From Actinomycetota bacterium (GTDB lineage: Bacteria; Actinomycetota; Acidimicrobiia; Spongiisociales; UBA5794): a DNA stretch of 35,104 nt. Below, piece after piece: positions 1 through 7,934 of the stretch (positions within the stretch are counted from its first letter, which is position 1; every line of letters begins with the position of its first letter). The translations under genes and the position numbers were made by a program. The notes beneath the pieces were generated by a model that saw nothing but the letters and a program-made list of their open reading frames with translations, was not told the origin of the DNA and searched no databases. The DNA lies in NCBI GenBank assembly GCA_030123765.1, contig JASJXX010000021.1, forward strand, positions 1-35,104, given 5' to 3'.

Positions 1-2
1 TG

Positions 3-108
3 AAGGGGGGACAGGGTTTGGGGAGGGCGGTTGCTTGTGCTTCGTTCTCCCTTGAAAGGGGGGACAGGGTTTGGGGAGGGCGGTTGCTTGTGCTTCGTTC
101 TCCCTTGA
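3..108. repeat. 53-bp direct tandem repeat, two copies
   Basis: Positions 3-55 are repeated exactly at 56-108. Each copy is G-rich at its 5' end and T/C-rich at its 3' end. The copy junction carries the CCCTT-GA-AAGGG dyad that recurs in longer form at 186-205. No reading frame is evident. The function is unknown. It lies at the left edge, so further copies may exist outside the window. Confidence 0.9.
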
Positions 109-185
109 GGGAGGACGGGTGAGTCTTCGAGCCCGGAGGGTGTTGCTAGGCGATCCCCCTGCATCCTCGTTGGCGCTCGTCTGCC

Positions 186-205
186 GTCCCCCTTGAAAGG
201 GGGAC
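186..205. repeat. Perfect palindrome, 9-bp arms with a GA centre
   Basis: The arms GTCCCCCTT (186-194) and AAGGGGGAC (197-205) are perfect inverted complements separated by GA. A shorter version of the same dyad sits at the junction of the 53-bp repeat. It could be a terminator of a gene to the left, since the RNA hairpin would be very stable, or a dispersed REP-like intergenic repeat. No T-run follows it, so I do not call it a terminator firmly. Confidence 0.6.
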
Positions 206-243
206 AAAAGTAGGGGGGAGGTCGCTCTCTGCTTTTGTGGGGC

Positions 244-249
244 TATCCT
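244..249 (+). promoter_or_regulatory. -10 element, leaderless start of the small membrane protein gene
   Basis: TATCCT (TANNNT type) lies 7 nt upstream of ATG 257. That spacing puts the transcription start at or next to the start codon. The same arrangement recurs before other first genes in this window. No convincing -35 element is seen. Confidence 0.5.
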
Positions 250-256
250 CGTGCGC

Positions 257-481
257 ATGTTCACGAGACTGCGATGGTTCGTTTTTGGCTCCGCCGCCAC
301 GCTCGGTGCGACTGTTGTTGTCGTGAGCCGTGCACGGACGTTGCGCGAGCGGCTGACCCCTGAAGGTGTCGCCCGGGCTTCGGCGTCACTCCTTGCTGAT
401 GCCATCGAGTCGATCGGCGACCGGCTTCAGCGCTCGGCAGTGCGTCAGAGTTCGGACGCGCCCCGTCCCGACGCAAGTTAA
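257..481 (+). CDS. Small single-pass membrane protein upstream of alaS (DUF6167/YtxH-like)
   Basis: This encodes a 74-residue protein with basic residues at the N-terminus (MFTRLRW), one hydrophobic segment at about residues 8-24 and a short charged tail with an LTPEGVA motif. Actinobacteria commonly carry a small protein of this layout directly before alaS (DUF6167-type), which is the basis of the call. Its molecular role is unknown. I prefer ATG 257 over GTG 251 because a TATCCT -10 element sits 7 nt before ATG 257, and there is no Shine-Dalgarno. It ends 11 bp before alaS. Membrane anchoring is predicted from composition only. Confidence 0.6.
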   Translation: MFTRLRWFVFGSAATLGATVVVVSRARTLRERLTPEGVARASASLLADAIESIGDRLQRSAVRQSSDAPRPDAS

Positions 482-484
482 CGT
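479..484 (+). promoter_or_regulatory. -10 element, leaderless alaS promoter
   Basis: TAACGT overlaps the TAA stop of the upstream small gene and lies 8 nt before the alaS ATG. No Shine-Dalgarno is present. alaS may therefore have its own leaderless transcript in addition to read-through. Confidence 0.4.
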
Positions 485-492
485 CGCCAGCC

Positions 493-3114
493 ATGGACAC
501 GAACGAGATCCGAAGCACCTTCATCGACTTCTTCGCGTCGCGCGATCACACCGTGGTGCCGTCAGCCTCGCTGATCCCTCTCGACCCTGCCCTCCTCCTC
601 ACCGTGGCGGGGATGGTTCCCTTCAAGGCGTACCTCACCGCTGAGGAGAAGGCTCCCTACGCGCGCGCTGTGAGCTCACAGAAGTGCATCAGGACCACAG
701 ACATCGACATTCTCGGCACGACCGCCCGACACATGTCCTTCTTTGAGATGCTCGGCAGTTTCTCCTTCGGTGACTACTTCAAGGAGAAGGCCATCCCGCT
801 TGCCTATGAACTTCTCACCGAGGTGTACGGCATGGATCCGGAGAGGCTCTGGTACACCGTGCACGAGACGGATGACGAGGCAGCGGCGATCTGGCTTGAC
901 GTCGTCGGCGTGAGCCCCGATCGACTGCAGCGCAGGGACAGAGACAATTTCTGGCAGATGGGTGTCGCCGGCCCGGCAGGCCCGTGTTCCGAGATCTTCT
1001 TCGACCGGGGCCCACAGTACGGACCTGACGGCGGCCCGATCGTCGACGAGGAACGCTTCGTTGAGATCTGGAACCTCGTGTTCATGCAGTACATCCAGGA
1101 CGAGCCCTATCACGTAGTCGGAGATCTCCCGATGAAATCGATCGACACGGGGATGGGTCTTGAACGTATGGCGATGGTCCTTCAGGACGTCGGATCGCTC
1201 TTCGAGACGGACTCTGTGCGGGCGATCATGGCGGTAGGCGAAGCGCGCACCGGCGTTCGCTACGGTGAGTCTGACCGCAGTGACATGTCGCTACGAATCC
1301 TCGCGGACCACGCTCGCGCACTCACGTTCCTCATCGCAGACGGCGTCGTGCCTTCGAACGAAGGGCGCGGCTACATCCTGCGCAGGCTCGTGCGCAGAGC
1401 TGTCCGCCACGCACACACGCTCGGCACGCAGACGCCTATCACGGCATCCCTTGTTGACGTCACCGTGACCGAGATGGGGGAGGCCTTCCCCGCGATCGTT
1501 GAGAAGCAGGACTTCATCAGACAAGTTGCTGAGCGCGAGGAGACGGGATTTCTCAAGACGCTCGAGTCAGGTGAACAGATGCTCGATGTTGCAATATCTG
1601 CACTCGGAGGCGCCACCACGATTCCTGGCGCCACGGCATTCAAGCTGCACGACACGTTCGGATTCCCCATCGAGCTCACGGAGGAGATCGCTACCGAACG
1701 AGGCCTTGACGTGGACCGGGAGGGGTTCGATGCCGAGATGGCAGAACAGCGAGAGAGAGCTCGGGCTGCTTTCAGGAGCTCATCCGGTGGCGACGCCGTC
1801 GCCGCTTATCGCAGGATCATCGGCGGTCTCACGCCGACATCATTCACCGGCTACGGCGAGATCGAGGGCGGAGGGGTCGTGCTCTCTCTTCTGCGCGAGG
1901 GGGAGCTGACCGAGCGCGTCGATGAGGGTCAGGAGGTTGAGGTCTTTCTCAGCGCCTCACCCTTCTACGCGGAGGCCGGCGGGCAGGTCGGCGATACGGG
2001 GAGGATCGTCACAGAGACGGGGGTCGTCAACGTGAGCGACACCCAGCTCGTGCTGCCCGGGGTGCACGGGCACCGCGGAGTGGTGACGTCAGGCCACATC
2101 CTGACGACGCAGGACGCGCGCACTGTAGTTGACGGCACGCGACGCGAGCGGATCAGGAAGAACCACTCGGGAACGCACATCCTCCACTGGGCCCTTCGCG
2201 ACGTCCTCGGCGACCACGTCCACCAGGAGGGCTCACTCGTGGCACCCGACCGCCTGCGTTTCGACTTCTCCCACTACGAGGGTGTGGACCACGAGACGCT
2301 CCACGACGTCGAGAGGCGGGTGAACGTACAGATCATCGCGAACAAGGCGGTACACACGGTAGAGACATCCAAGGACGACGCGGAGAAGATGGGTGCCATA
2401 GCGTTCTTCGGAGACAAGTACGGCGACGAGGTCCGGGTAGTGCAGATGGGAGACTTCTCAACGGAGTTCTGCGGAGGTACGCACGTTCCCTCGACGGGCC
2501 AGGTCGGACCGCTCGTTCTTGTCAGCGAGGGATCGGTCGGTTCCAACATTCGCCGTGTCGAGGCGCTCACCGGTTCCGCGGCGTACGACCATCTTGCGCA
2601 GCTTCGCGCAAACCTCGCCGACATCGGAGGGATACTGAGGGCGCAGCCGGGGAGGGAAGTGGATGCGGCGCACTCGGTAGCCGACCGTTTGAGAGCGGCC
2701 GAGCAGAGAATCGGCGAGTTCGAAGAGAGAGAGCGCACCCAGACAGCCGACGGTGTGGTATCTCGTGCAGAGAAGATCGGGGGGGCAGCTCTCGCGACCG
2801 CACGGATCGACGGTATCGGCGGAGACGGCCTCCGCGCTCTCGCGTTCCAGATACGGGACCGTCTCGGTTCGGGCATCGGCGCATTCGGATCTGTGACCGA
2901 CGGAAAGGCAGCGGTCATCGTGTTCGTATCAGATGATCTCGTCGCCAGGGGCGTTGCAGCAGGTGACATCGCTGGAGCCGGAGCGAAGGCGCTCGGGGGC
3001 GGGGGAGGCAGGGATCCGAGGTTGGCCCAGGCTGGAGGTCCGAATACGGACGGGATCGACGAAGCGCTCCTCCTCATGCGATCCGCGGCCAGCGAGGCGC
3101 TGGCCGAACTGTGA
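493..3114 (+). CDS. alaS: Alanine--tRNA ligase
   Basis: This cytoplasmic class II synthetase charges tRNA-Ala and clears mis-charged Ser/Gly. At 873 residues it has the usual full length. The N-terminal catalytic core starts directly at ATG 493 with the family-typical EIRSTFIDFF segment. The editing domain carries the zinc-site motifs HSGTH (H558 and H562) and CGGTH (C660 and H664). The C-terminal domain ends in the Gly-rich GGGGGRDP segment typical of the family. Its stop overlaps the GTG start of ruvX by 4 bp, so the two are probably translationally coupled. No truncation or frameshift is seen. Confidence 0.98.
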   Translation: MDTNEIRSTFIDFFASRDHTVVPSASLIPLDPALLLTVAGMVPFKAYLTAEEKAPYARAVSSQKCIRTTDIDILGTTARHMSFFEMLGSFSFGDYFKEKAIPLAYELLTEVYGMDPERLWYTVHETDDEAAAIWLDVVGVSPDRLQRRDRDNFWQMGVAGPAGPCSEIFFDRGPQYGPDGGPIVDEERFVEIWNLVFMQYIQDEPYHVVGDLPMKSIDTGMGLERMAMVLQDVGSLFETDSVRAIMAVGEARTGVRYGESDRSDMSLRILADHARALTFLIADGVVPSNEGRGYILRRLVRRAVRHAHTLGTQTPITASLVDVTVTEMGEAFPAIVEKQDFIRQVAEREETGFLKTLESGEQMLDVAISALGGATTIPGATAFKLHDTFGFPIELTEEIATERGLDVDREGFDAEMAEQRERARAAFRSSSGGDAVAAYRRIIGGLTPTSFTGYGEIEGGGVVLSLLREGELTERVDEGQEVEVFLSASPFYAEAGGQVGDTGRIVTETGVVNVSDTQLVLPGVHGHRGVVTSGHILTTQDARTVVDGTRRERIRKNHSGTHILHWALRDVLGDHVHQEGSLVAPDRLRFDFSHYEGVDHETLHDVERRVNVQIIANKAVHTVETSKDDAEKMGAIAFFGDKYGDEVRVVQMGDFSTEFCGGTHVPSTGQVGPLVLVSEGSVGSNIRRVEALTGSAAYDHLAQLRANLADIGGILRAQPGREVDAAHSVADRLRAAEQRIGEFEERERTQTADGVVSRAEKIGGAALATARIDGIGGDGLRALAFQIRDRLGSGIGAFGSVTDGKAAVIVFVSDDLVARGVAAGDIAGAGAKALGGGGGRDPRLAQAGGPNTDGIDEALLLMRSAASEALAEL

Positions 3115-3557
3115 AGGGCAGGATCCTCGGCCTAGACCCGGGGGAGCGCAGGGTCGGCGTAGCCGTATCTGATGTCACCCGTACCATCGCGTCGCCAGTT
3201 GAGTACATCGACCGGGACGTCGGAGGCCACGACCAGCGGCTCACCGACCTGTGCACAGAGTGGGAGATCACCGAGATTGTTGTCGGGTTGCCCGTGAGTC
3301 TTGACGGTTCCGAAGGTGAGGCGGCAGAGCGCGCGCGAAGTTACGGAGAGCGGGTCCGGTCTCTTACCGGCTTCGCTGTGGAGTACCACGATGAGCGTTT
3401 CACGACGGTTACCGCGGAGCATGCGTTACTCGAGGGTGGCATGAAGCGCAAGGCGCGCACCTCTATGCGTGACCAGGTGGCCGCGTCTGTGATGCTCCAG
3501 GGACACCTCGATAGACGAAGATACGCTGCAGGAGAGAGGAATGATGAGGACGCCTGA
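3111..3557 (+). CDS. ruvX: Putative Holliday junction resolvase RuvX (YqgF family)
   Basis: This 148-residue RNase H-fold nuclease of the RuvX/YqgF family is implicated in pre-16S rRNA 5'-end maturation and proposed to resolve Holliday junctions. The N-terminal ILGLDPGERRVGVAVSD carries the first catalytic Asp. VVGLPVSLDGSEG follows in mid-protein, then the YHDERFTT strand. The length is normal. GTG 3111 overlaps the alaS stop (GTGA), and the 3' end overlaps mltG by 17 bp. The alaS-ruvX-mltG-aroE order is a common actinobacterial and firmicute arrangement, which supports the call. Confidence 0.95.
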   Translation: MKGRILGLDPGERRVGVAVSDVTRTIASPVEYIDRDVGGHDQRLTDLCTEWEITEIVVGLPVSLDGSEGEAAERARSYGERVRSLTGFAVEYHDERFTTVTAEHALLEGGMKRKARTSMRDQVAASVMLQGHLDRRRYAAGERNDEDA

Positions 3558-4620
3558 CGGCCGTACCGGTCGGACGCAGCGAGCCGTAGCGATCGTTGGT
3601 CTCGCCGCGGTTGCCGTAGTTCTCGTCTTCTTCGGCGCCCGCTTCGTCGCCGGGCTCGTCGCGGGCGGAGACGGGTGGGACGTCGTTCCAGGACAACCGG
3701 TCGAGGTGACGATCGAGTCGGGGAGTTCGGCGAACACTATCTACCGTGTCTTGAACGACGCCGGCGTCGTTCGGGCGAGGGACCTTGAGACGGTGGCGAG
3801 GGCTGCCGGAGTCGAAGATCGCCTCAAGGCAGGAACCTACGCGTTCACCACAGATATGGAGGCGGACGCCGTCGTGCGGCGCCTCGTCGCGGGAGGGGAT
3901 GTCGTTACAGGCAGCAGCTTCACACTCATCGAAGGCTGGACGGTAGACAGGATCATCGATGAGCTTGCCCGCAGCACGCCGTACTCCCAGGCGGAGTTTC
4001 AGAAGGCACTGCGCGACGGGGCGGTGAGATCGCCATGGCGTCCGGCCGAGGAGGAGGGCGTGGACGGTCTTGCCCCGTGGGAGGGTCTCCTGTTCCCGGC
4101 TACCTACCGAATCCTGGACGAATCGACTCCTGCGCAGATCCTTCAGATGATGGCCGACGAGATGACGCGTCGCATGGACACGATCGAGTGGTCACGCATC
4201 GGAGAACTCGACATCTCAAGATACGACGTCCTCATCATCGGATCCATGATCGAGCGGGAGGCGAAGACAGACCCGGACCGGCCGATCATCTCATCCGTGA
4301 TCCACAACAGGCTCGGCGAGGGCATGCGCCTCCAGATCGACGCCACTGTGATTTACGCTCTTGGATACAATCCCGGTCGCGTGCTTGATTCGCACCTCGC
4401 TGCCGAGTCGCCGTACAACACGTATCGGATCCGCGGCCTCCCACCGACGCCGATCGGTGCTGTGTCGACGGCGAGCCTCAATGCTGCTGCCAACCCTGCA
4501 GAGACGGAGTACCTGTTCTACGTACTCGGACACAAGGACGGCACCCACTTCTTCGCAGTGACCTATGAGGAGCATCAGGTGAACATCGAAATAGCGAGAG
4601 CGGCAGGTATCTTGCCATGA
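3541..4620 (+). CDS. mltG: Endolytic murein transglycosylase MltG (YceG-like)
   Basis: This 359-residue membrane-anchored enzyme cleaves nascent peptidoglycan strands and influences glycan length. A single transmembrane segment lies at about residues 15-40 after a basic N-terminus. A LysM-like subdomain follows, then the YceG catalytic domain with SMIEREA, in which E238 is the expected catalytic acid. The conserved DATVIYALG, SPYNTYRIRGLPPTPI and NPAETEYLFYV blocks are all present. The start ATG 3541 is preceded by GGAGAGAGG within ruvX. The stop overlaps aroE (ATGA). The length is normal. Confidence 0.96.
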   Translation: MMRTPDGRTGRTQRAVAIVGLAAVAVVLVFFGARFVAGLVAGGDGWDVVPGQPVEVTIESGSSANTIYRVLNDAGVVRARDLETVARAAGVEDRLKAGTYAFTTDMEADAVVRRLVAGGDVVTGSSFTLIEGWTVDRIIDELARSTPYSQAEFQKALRDGAVRSPWRPAEEEGVDGLAPWEGLLFPATYRILDESTPAQILQMMADEMTRRMDTIEWSRIGELDISRYDVLIIGSMIEREAKTDPDRPIISSVIHNRLGEGMRLQIDATVIYALGYNPGRVLDSHLAAESPYNTYRIRGLPPTPIGAVSTASLNAAANPAETEYLFYVLGHKDGTHFFAVTYEEHQVNIEIARAAGILP

Positions 4621-5423
4621 GGTTCGCCGTCGTCGGTGATCCTGTGAAACACTCGAAATCCCCGGCGATCCACAACGCGGGCTTTGAGGTGCTTGGTATC
4701 GATGCTGCATTCGACTTCATGCGGATCCCCCTGCACGACTTCGGGAGCGTCGTTCAGGCGTTGCGGGCGGAGGACCTCGACGGTGTGTCCGTGACGATGC
4801 CCCACAAACACAACGCGTTCGCCGCAGCCGACGAAGTCTCTGATGCAGCTCTGCGCACACGGTCGGTCAACACGTTGGTCATGAAGGAGGGACGCCTTCT
4901 CGGTTACAACACAGACGTTGCAGGGGTGACGCACGCCCTCTCCGAGGTCGGTGACACAGGGAACGCGCCAATCCTCATTCTCGGCAGTGGCGGCGCCGCG
5001 GCGGCAGCGCTCGTCGCGGTTGAAGGGCGCGACGTACTGCTCTCCGGGCGCGACGCAACCACGGTGGCGGCGCTGCTTGACACCGTATCCGTCGCAGCGA
5101 GCGCCGTGCCCTGGGGCACTTCGATCTCCGGTGCAGTAGTCATCAACGCGACACCCCTGGGGATGCACGGGGAGGACCTTCCTCTGCCAGTCGTAGAGGA
5201 AGCCGTCGCCCTGATCGATATGGCGTACGGCGAGGAAGTGACGCCGGCCGTGACCCTCGCACTACGCCTCGATATCCCCGCAGCGGACGGTCTCACGATG
5301 CTCGTAGGTCAGGCGGTCGCCGCGTTCCAACTCTTTGTAGATCGACGGGGGCCGATCCACGCGATGGAGGAGGCAGTGAGATCTGCATCCCGACACGGAC
5401 GATCCAGAGGTCGCGCCGGGTGA
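4617..5423 (+). CDS. aroE: Shikimate dehydrogenase (NADP+)
   Basis: This enzyme reduces 3-dehydroshikimate to shikimate in chorismate synthesis. The 268-residue length is typical. The N-terminal substrate domain has GDPVKHSKSP and the catalytic Lys in TMPHKHN (K64). NTDVAG carries the partner Asp (D100). The Rossmann dinucleotide loop is ILGSGGAAAA. The C-terminal DGLTMLVGQAVAAF block is intact. ATG 4617 overlaps the mltG stop by 4 bp. The C-terminal tail is rich in Arg and Ser and looks dispensable. Other aro genes follow after one intervening gene. Confidence 0.95.
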   Translation: MRFAVVGDPVKHSKSPAIHNAGFEVLGIDAAFDFMRIPLHDFGSVVQALRAEDLDGVSVTMPHKHNAFAAADEVSDAALRTRSVNTLVMKEGRLLGYNTDVAGVTHALSEVGDTGNAPILILGSGGAAAAALVAVEGRDVLLSGRDATTVAALLDTVSVAASAVPWGTSISGAVVINATPLGMHGEDLPLPVVEEAVALIDMAYGEEVTPAVTLALRLDIPAADGLTMLVGQAVAAFQLFVDRRGPIHAMEEAVRSASRHGRSRGRAG

Positions 5424-5496
5424 GCGAGATGATTCCCTGAACACCCGGCCACGTCGTGCCGCGATGCGAAGTATCGAGTGTCGGTTGTCGATGGCG

Positions 5497-5502
5497 TAAC
5501 CT
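5497..5502 (+). promoter_or_regulatory. -10 element, leaderless start of the prepilin peptidase gene
   Basis: TAACCT lies 7 nt upstream of ATG 5510. No Shine-Dalgarno precedes that ATG. The 86-bp gap after aroE leaves room for a promoter here. Confidence 0.5.
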
Positions 5503-5509
5503 GCCCTCC

Positions 5510-6244
5510 ATGGTTCTCTCCACAGTTGTCGCCGCGCTCCTCGGCGTCTTCGCCGCGAGATCGATTGTGGCCGAATCCGACGCCCACAGGAACGAGCTCA
5601 CTGACCGGTGGCTGGGACCTCAGTGCGGCCGGTGCAGCACCGCGTTGACCGCCACGCTCGCTACGTGCCGAAGGCAGCAACATCCGCAGCGACGCTCCAA
5701 CATTGTCGTCCTCGTAGGGAGCACCGCTCTCTCCGGCGCACTCGCCCTCGCTCTGCCCTCCTTGTGGTTGCTCCCCGGATATCTCATCTTCCTCTGGGCG
5801 ATGATCCTCCTCACGATCACCGACCTGGACACGAAGCTCATCCCGAATCGGATCCTCGGCCCCGCGACGATCGCGGGAGTTGTGCTCCTTCTTGCCGGTC
5901 ATTACCTGAACGAGGAGCGCGGCGATCTCCTCGTCGCAGCCATGGGCGGTGTGACCTACTTCGCAGTGATGCTCCTGTTGGCGCTCATCGTGCGAGGCGG
6001 GCTCGGATTCGGTGACGTGAAGCTCTCCTTTCTCATCGGTGTGTTCACCGGGTACCTCGGGGTGGGCCACGTCGTTGTCGCCGGACTCGGATCCTTTCTC
6101 CTCGGCGGCCTCGTCGCTCTCTTCCTGCTCGCGACTCGCAGGCAGAGCAGGAAGGACGCCATCGCCTTCGGCCCGTTCATGACCATTGCCGCGATCGTGA
6201 CCGTGTTCTTCGGTGAATCCATCGTCGCGTGGTACCTGCGATGA
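5510..6244 (+). CDS. Prepilin leader peptidase / A24 family peptidase
   Basis: This polytopic membrane aspartic protease cleaves type IV prepilin-like signal peptides. The 244-residue protein has about six hydrophobic segments. The first catalytic Asp is in ITDLDTKLIPN and the second in the GFGDVKL motif. The N-terminal zinc/methylase region is degenerate: only CGRC and one further Cys remain of the usual four, so N-methylation activity is doubtful. I chose ATG 5510 because a -10 element sits 7 nt upstream. An in-frame ATG at 5456 would give 18 extra residues that look non-native. It sits between aroE and aroC, with no pilin genes in the window. Confidence 0.88.
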   Translation: MVLSTVVAALLGVFAARSIVAESDAHRNELTDRWLGPQCGRCSTALTATLATCRRQQHPQRRSNIVVLVGSTALSGALALALPSLWLLPGYLIFLWAMILLTITDLDTKLIPNRILGPATIAGVVLLLAGHYLNEERGDLLVAAMGGVTYFAVMLLLALIVRGGLGFGDVKLSFLIGVFTGYLGVGHVVVAGLGSFLLGGLVALFLLATRRQSRKDAIAFGPFMTIAAIVTVFFGESIVAWYLR

Positions 6245-6272
6245 CAGAGTCTCATCCCGCGTGTTTCGGTTC

Positions 6273-6278
6273 TACCCT
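6273..6278 (+). promoter_or_regulatory. -10 element, leaderless aroC promoter
   Basis: TACCCT lies 8 nt upstream of the aroC ATG. The spacer is C-rich and carries no Shine-Dalgarno. This promoter would serve aroC-aroK-aroB. Confidence 0.45.
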
Positions 6279-6286
6279 TACCCCCC

Positions 6287-7438
6287 ATGCTTAGATTTCT
6301 CACCTCAGGCGAATCTCACGGCCCGGGCCTCGTCGCGACGCTCGAAGGTCTCCCCGCCGGACTCACGGTCACCCGGGACGGCCTCGCAGGGGAGTTAGCT
6401 CGACGCAGGCTCGGATTCGGCAGGGGACCTCGAATGCGTCTCGAGAAGGACGAACTGGAGATACTCGGTGGTATCCGCTTCGCGAAGACGCTTGGAGGAC
6501 CCGTCACAGTGCTCATCCGCAACACGGAGTGGAAGAAGTGGAGCGAGGAGATGTCGCCCGACGCGGGCGAGCCCTCCAAGAGAGAGACGAGGCCGCGCCC
6601 CGGTCACGCCGATCTCGCCGGCATGCAGAAGTACGACACCCACGACGCAAGGAATATTCTTGAGAGAGCTTCGGCGCGAGAGACCGCGGCAAGAACAATC
6701 GTCGGATATCTCGCGAAGCAGCTCTTAGGGGAGATCGGCATCACCGTGATCAGTCATGTGGTGGCAATTGGCTCTGTCAGAATCTCTGAGACGGCCCTCC
6801 CTGGTCCGCACGATCTCGCTGCGATCGATGGATCAGAAGTCCGCGTCTTTCACCCTACAGACGCAGCCGCGATGGTTGCCGAGATCGAGGCGGCGAAGAA
6901 GGAGAGAGACACGTTGGGTGGGGTCGTCGAGGTCCTCGTTCACGGTGCACCCCCCGGTCTTGGCAGCCACGTGCACTGGGACCGCAAACTCGACGGCCTC
7001 CTTGCTGGCGCGCTCATGTCGATACAGGCGATCAAAGCCGTGGAGATCGGCGACGGTCTCGCCCAGGCAGCGTCCCGCGGGTCGGAGTCTCACGACGAGA
7101 TTATCGCTGCCGATGGCCGGATCTCCCGCCGGACCAATCGGGCTGGGGGTATCGAAGGGGGCATCACGACAGGTGAAGTGGTGCGCGTGCGCGCGGCAAT
7201 GAAGCCGATCTCGACACTTATGAAGCCGCTTGACACGATCGACGTCGACTCGAAGGCGCCCGAGCTGGCTCTCCGTGAGCGCAGCGACGTCTGCGCAGTT
7301 CCAGCCGCCGGGGTGGTCGCTGAACAGATGGTCGCATATGTGTTCGCGAACGAGGTGATGCGCAAGTTCGGAGGAGACACGGTCGGCGATCTGCGTGCCT
7401 CCTTCGAGGCGTACAAGGCGCGGCTTCGGGACTTCTGA
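6287..7438 (+). CDS. aroC: Chorismate synthase
   Basis: This enzyme makes chorismate from EPSP and needs reduced FMN. The 383-residue protein has all three signature blocks: SGESHGPGL near the N-terminus, RPGHADLAGMQKYDTHDAR in the middle, and the Arg/Gly-rich RRTNRAGGIEGGITTGE. The start at ATG 6287 gives the family-typical MLRFLTSGESHG. The shikimate kinase gene starts 1 bp after its stop, so aroC, aroK and aroB form one transcription unit. No aroQ/aroD or aroA is present in the window. Confidence 0.98.
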   Translation: MLRFLTSGESHGPGLVATLEGLPAGLTVTRDGLAGELARRRLGFGRGPRMRLEKDELEILGGIRFAKTLGGPVTVLIRNTEWKKWSEEMSPDAGEPSKRETRPRPGHADLAGMQKYDTHDARNILERASARETAARTIVGYLAKQLLGEIGITVISHVVAIGSVRISETALPGPHDLAAIDGSEVRVFHPTDAAAMVAEIEAAKKERDTLGGVVEVLVHGAPPGLGSHVHWDRKLDGLLAGALMSIQAIKAVEIGDGLAQAASRGSESHDEIIAADGRISRRTNRAGGIEGGITTGEVVRVRAAMKPISTLMKPLDTIDVDSKAPELALRERSDVCAVPAAGVVAEQMVAYVFANEVMRKFGGDTVGDLRASFEAYKARLRDF

Positions 7439-7439
7439 G

Positions 7440-7934
7440 ATGGGGCATCTCTGGCTTGTTGGCATGATGGGGTCAGGTAAGACAACCGTCGGAGCGCTCA
7501 CTGCCGGGCTCCTCTCCCTGCCGTTCGTCGACACCGATGCTCGAATCGCGGAGCGGAGCGGCCGCAGCGTCAAGGAGATCTTCGAAGATGGCGAGATTGT
7601 GTTCCGACGGATCGAATCGCAGATCCTTGCTGAAGTGGCCCTGGAGCGTCCTTCGGTCATCGCCACAGGCGGAGGGGCGGTACTCTCGGCTGAGAATGTC
7701 GTGCTGATGCGTGCGTCAGGCATGATCGTGCTGCTTGAGGTTGACGCAGGTACGATTGCAGAACGTGTGAAACTCGACGCCGAGAGGCCTCTGCTGGTAT
7801 CTGGAGAAGGAATTGTGGAAGTTCTCGAAGAGCGTCGCGAGTTGTACCGAGCAGTTGCAGATTGGATCCTCTCGAGCGTCGGGCGGACTCCGGAGGAAGT
7901 AGCGAGGGAGGTAGCTGCATGCGTAGACACGTGA
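7440..7934 (+). CDS. aroK: Shikimate kinase
   Basis: This enzyme phosphorylates shikimate at the 3-OH using ATP. The 164-residue protein starts at ATG 7440, which gives MGHLWLVG and places the Walker A loop GMMGSGKTT at residues 8-16. The substrate-binding DTDARI and the GGGAVL motif follow, and ERPLL supplies the lid region. A longer in-frame start at 7395 would overlap aroC heavily and add a non-conserved tail, so I rejected it. Its 3' end overlaps aroB by 16 bp. Confidence 0.95.
   Translation: MGHLWLVGMMGSGKTTVGALTAGLLSLPFVDTDARIAERSGRSVKEIFEDGEIVFRRIESQILAEVALERPSVIATGGGAVLSAENVVLMRASGMIVLLEVDAGTIAERVKLDAERPLLVSGEGIVEVLEERRELYRAVADWILSSVGRTPEEVAREVAACVDT

Noticed and set aside
3-108. CRISPR-like repeats
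   Set aside because: The two copies are directly adjacent with no spacers and no cas genes.
2274-3077. 267-codon minus-strand frame
   Set aside because: Antisense to the alaS C-terminal domain, Ser/Pro-rich shadow, no motif or ribosome site.
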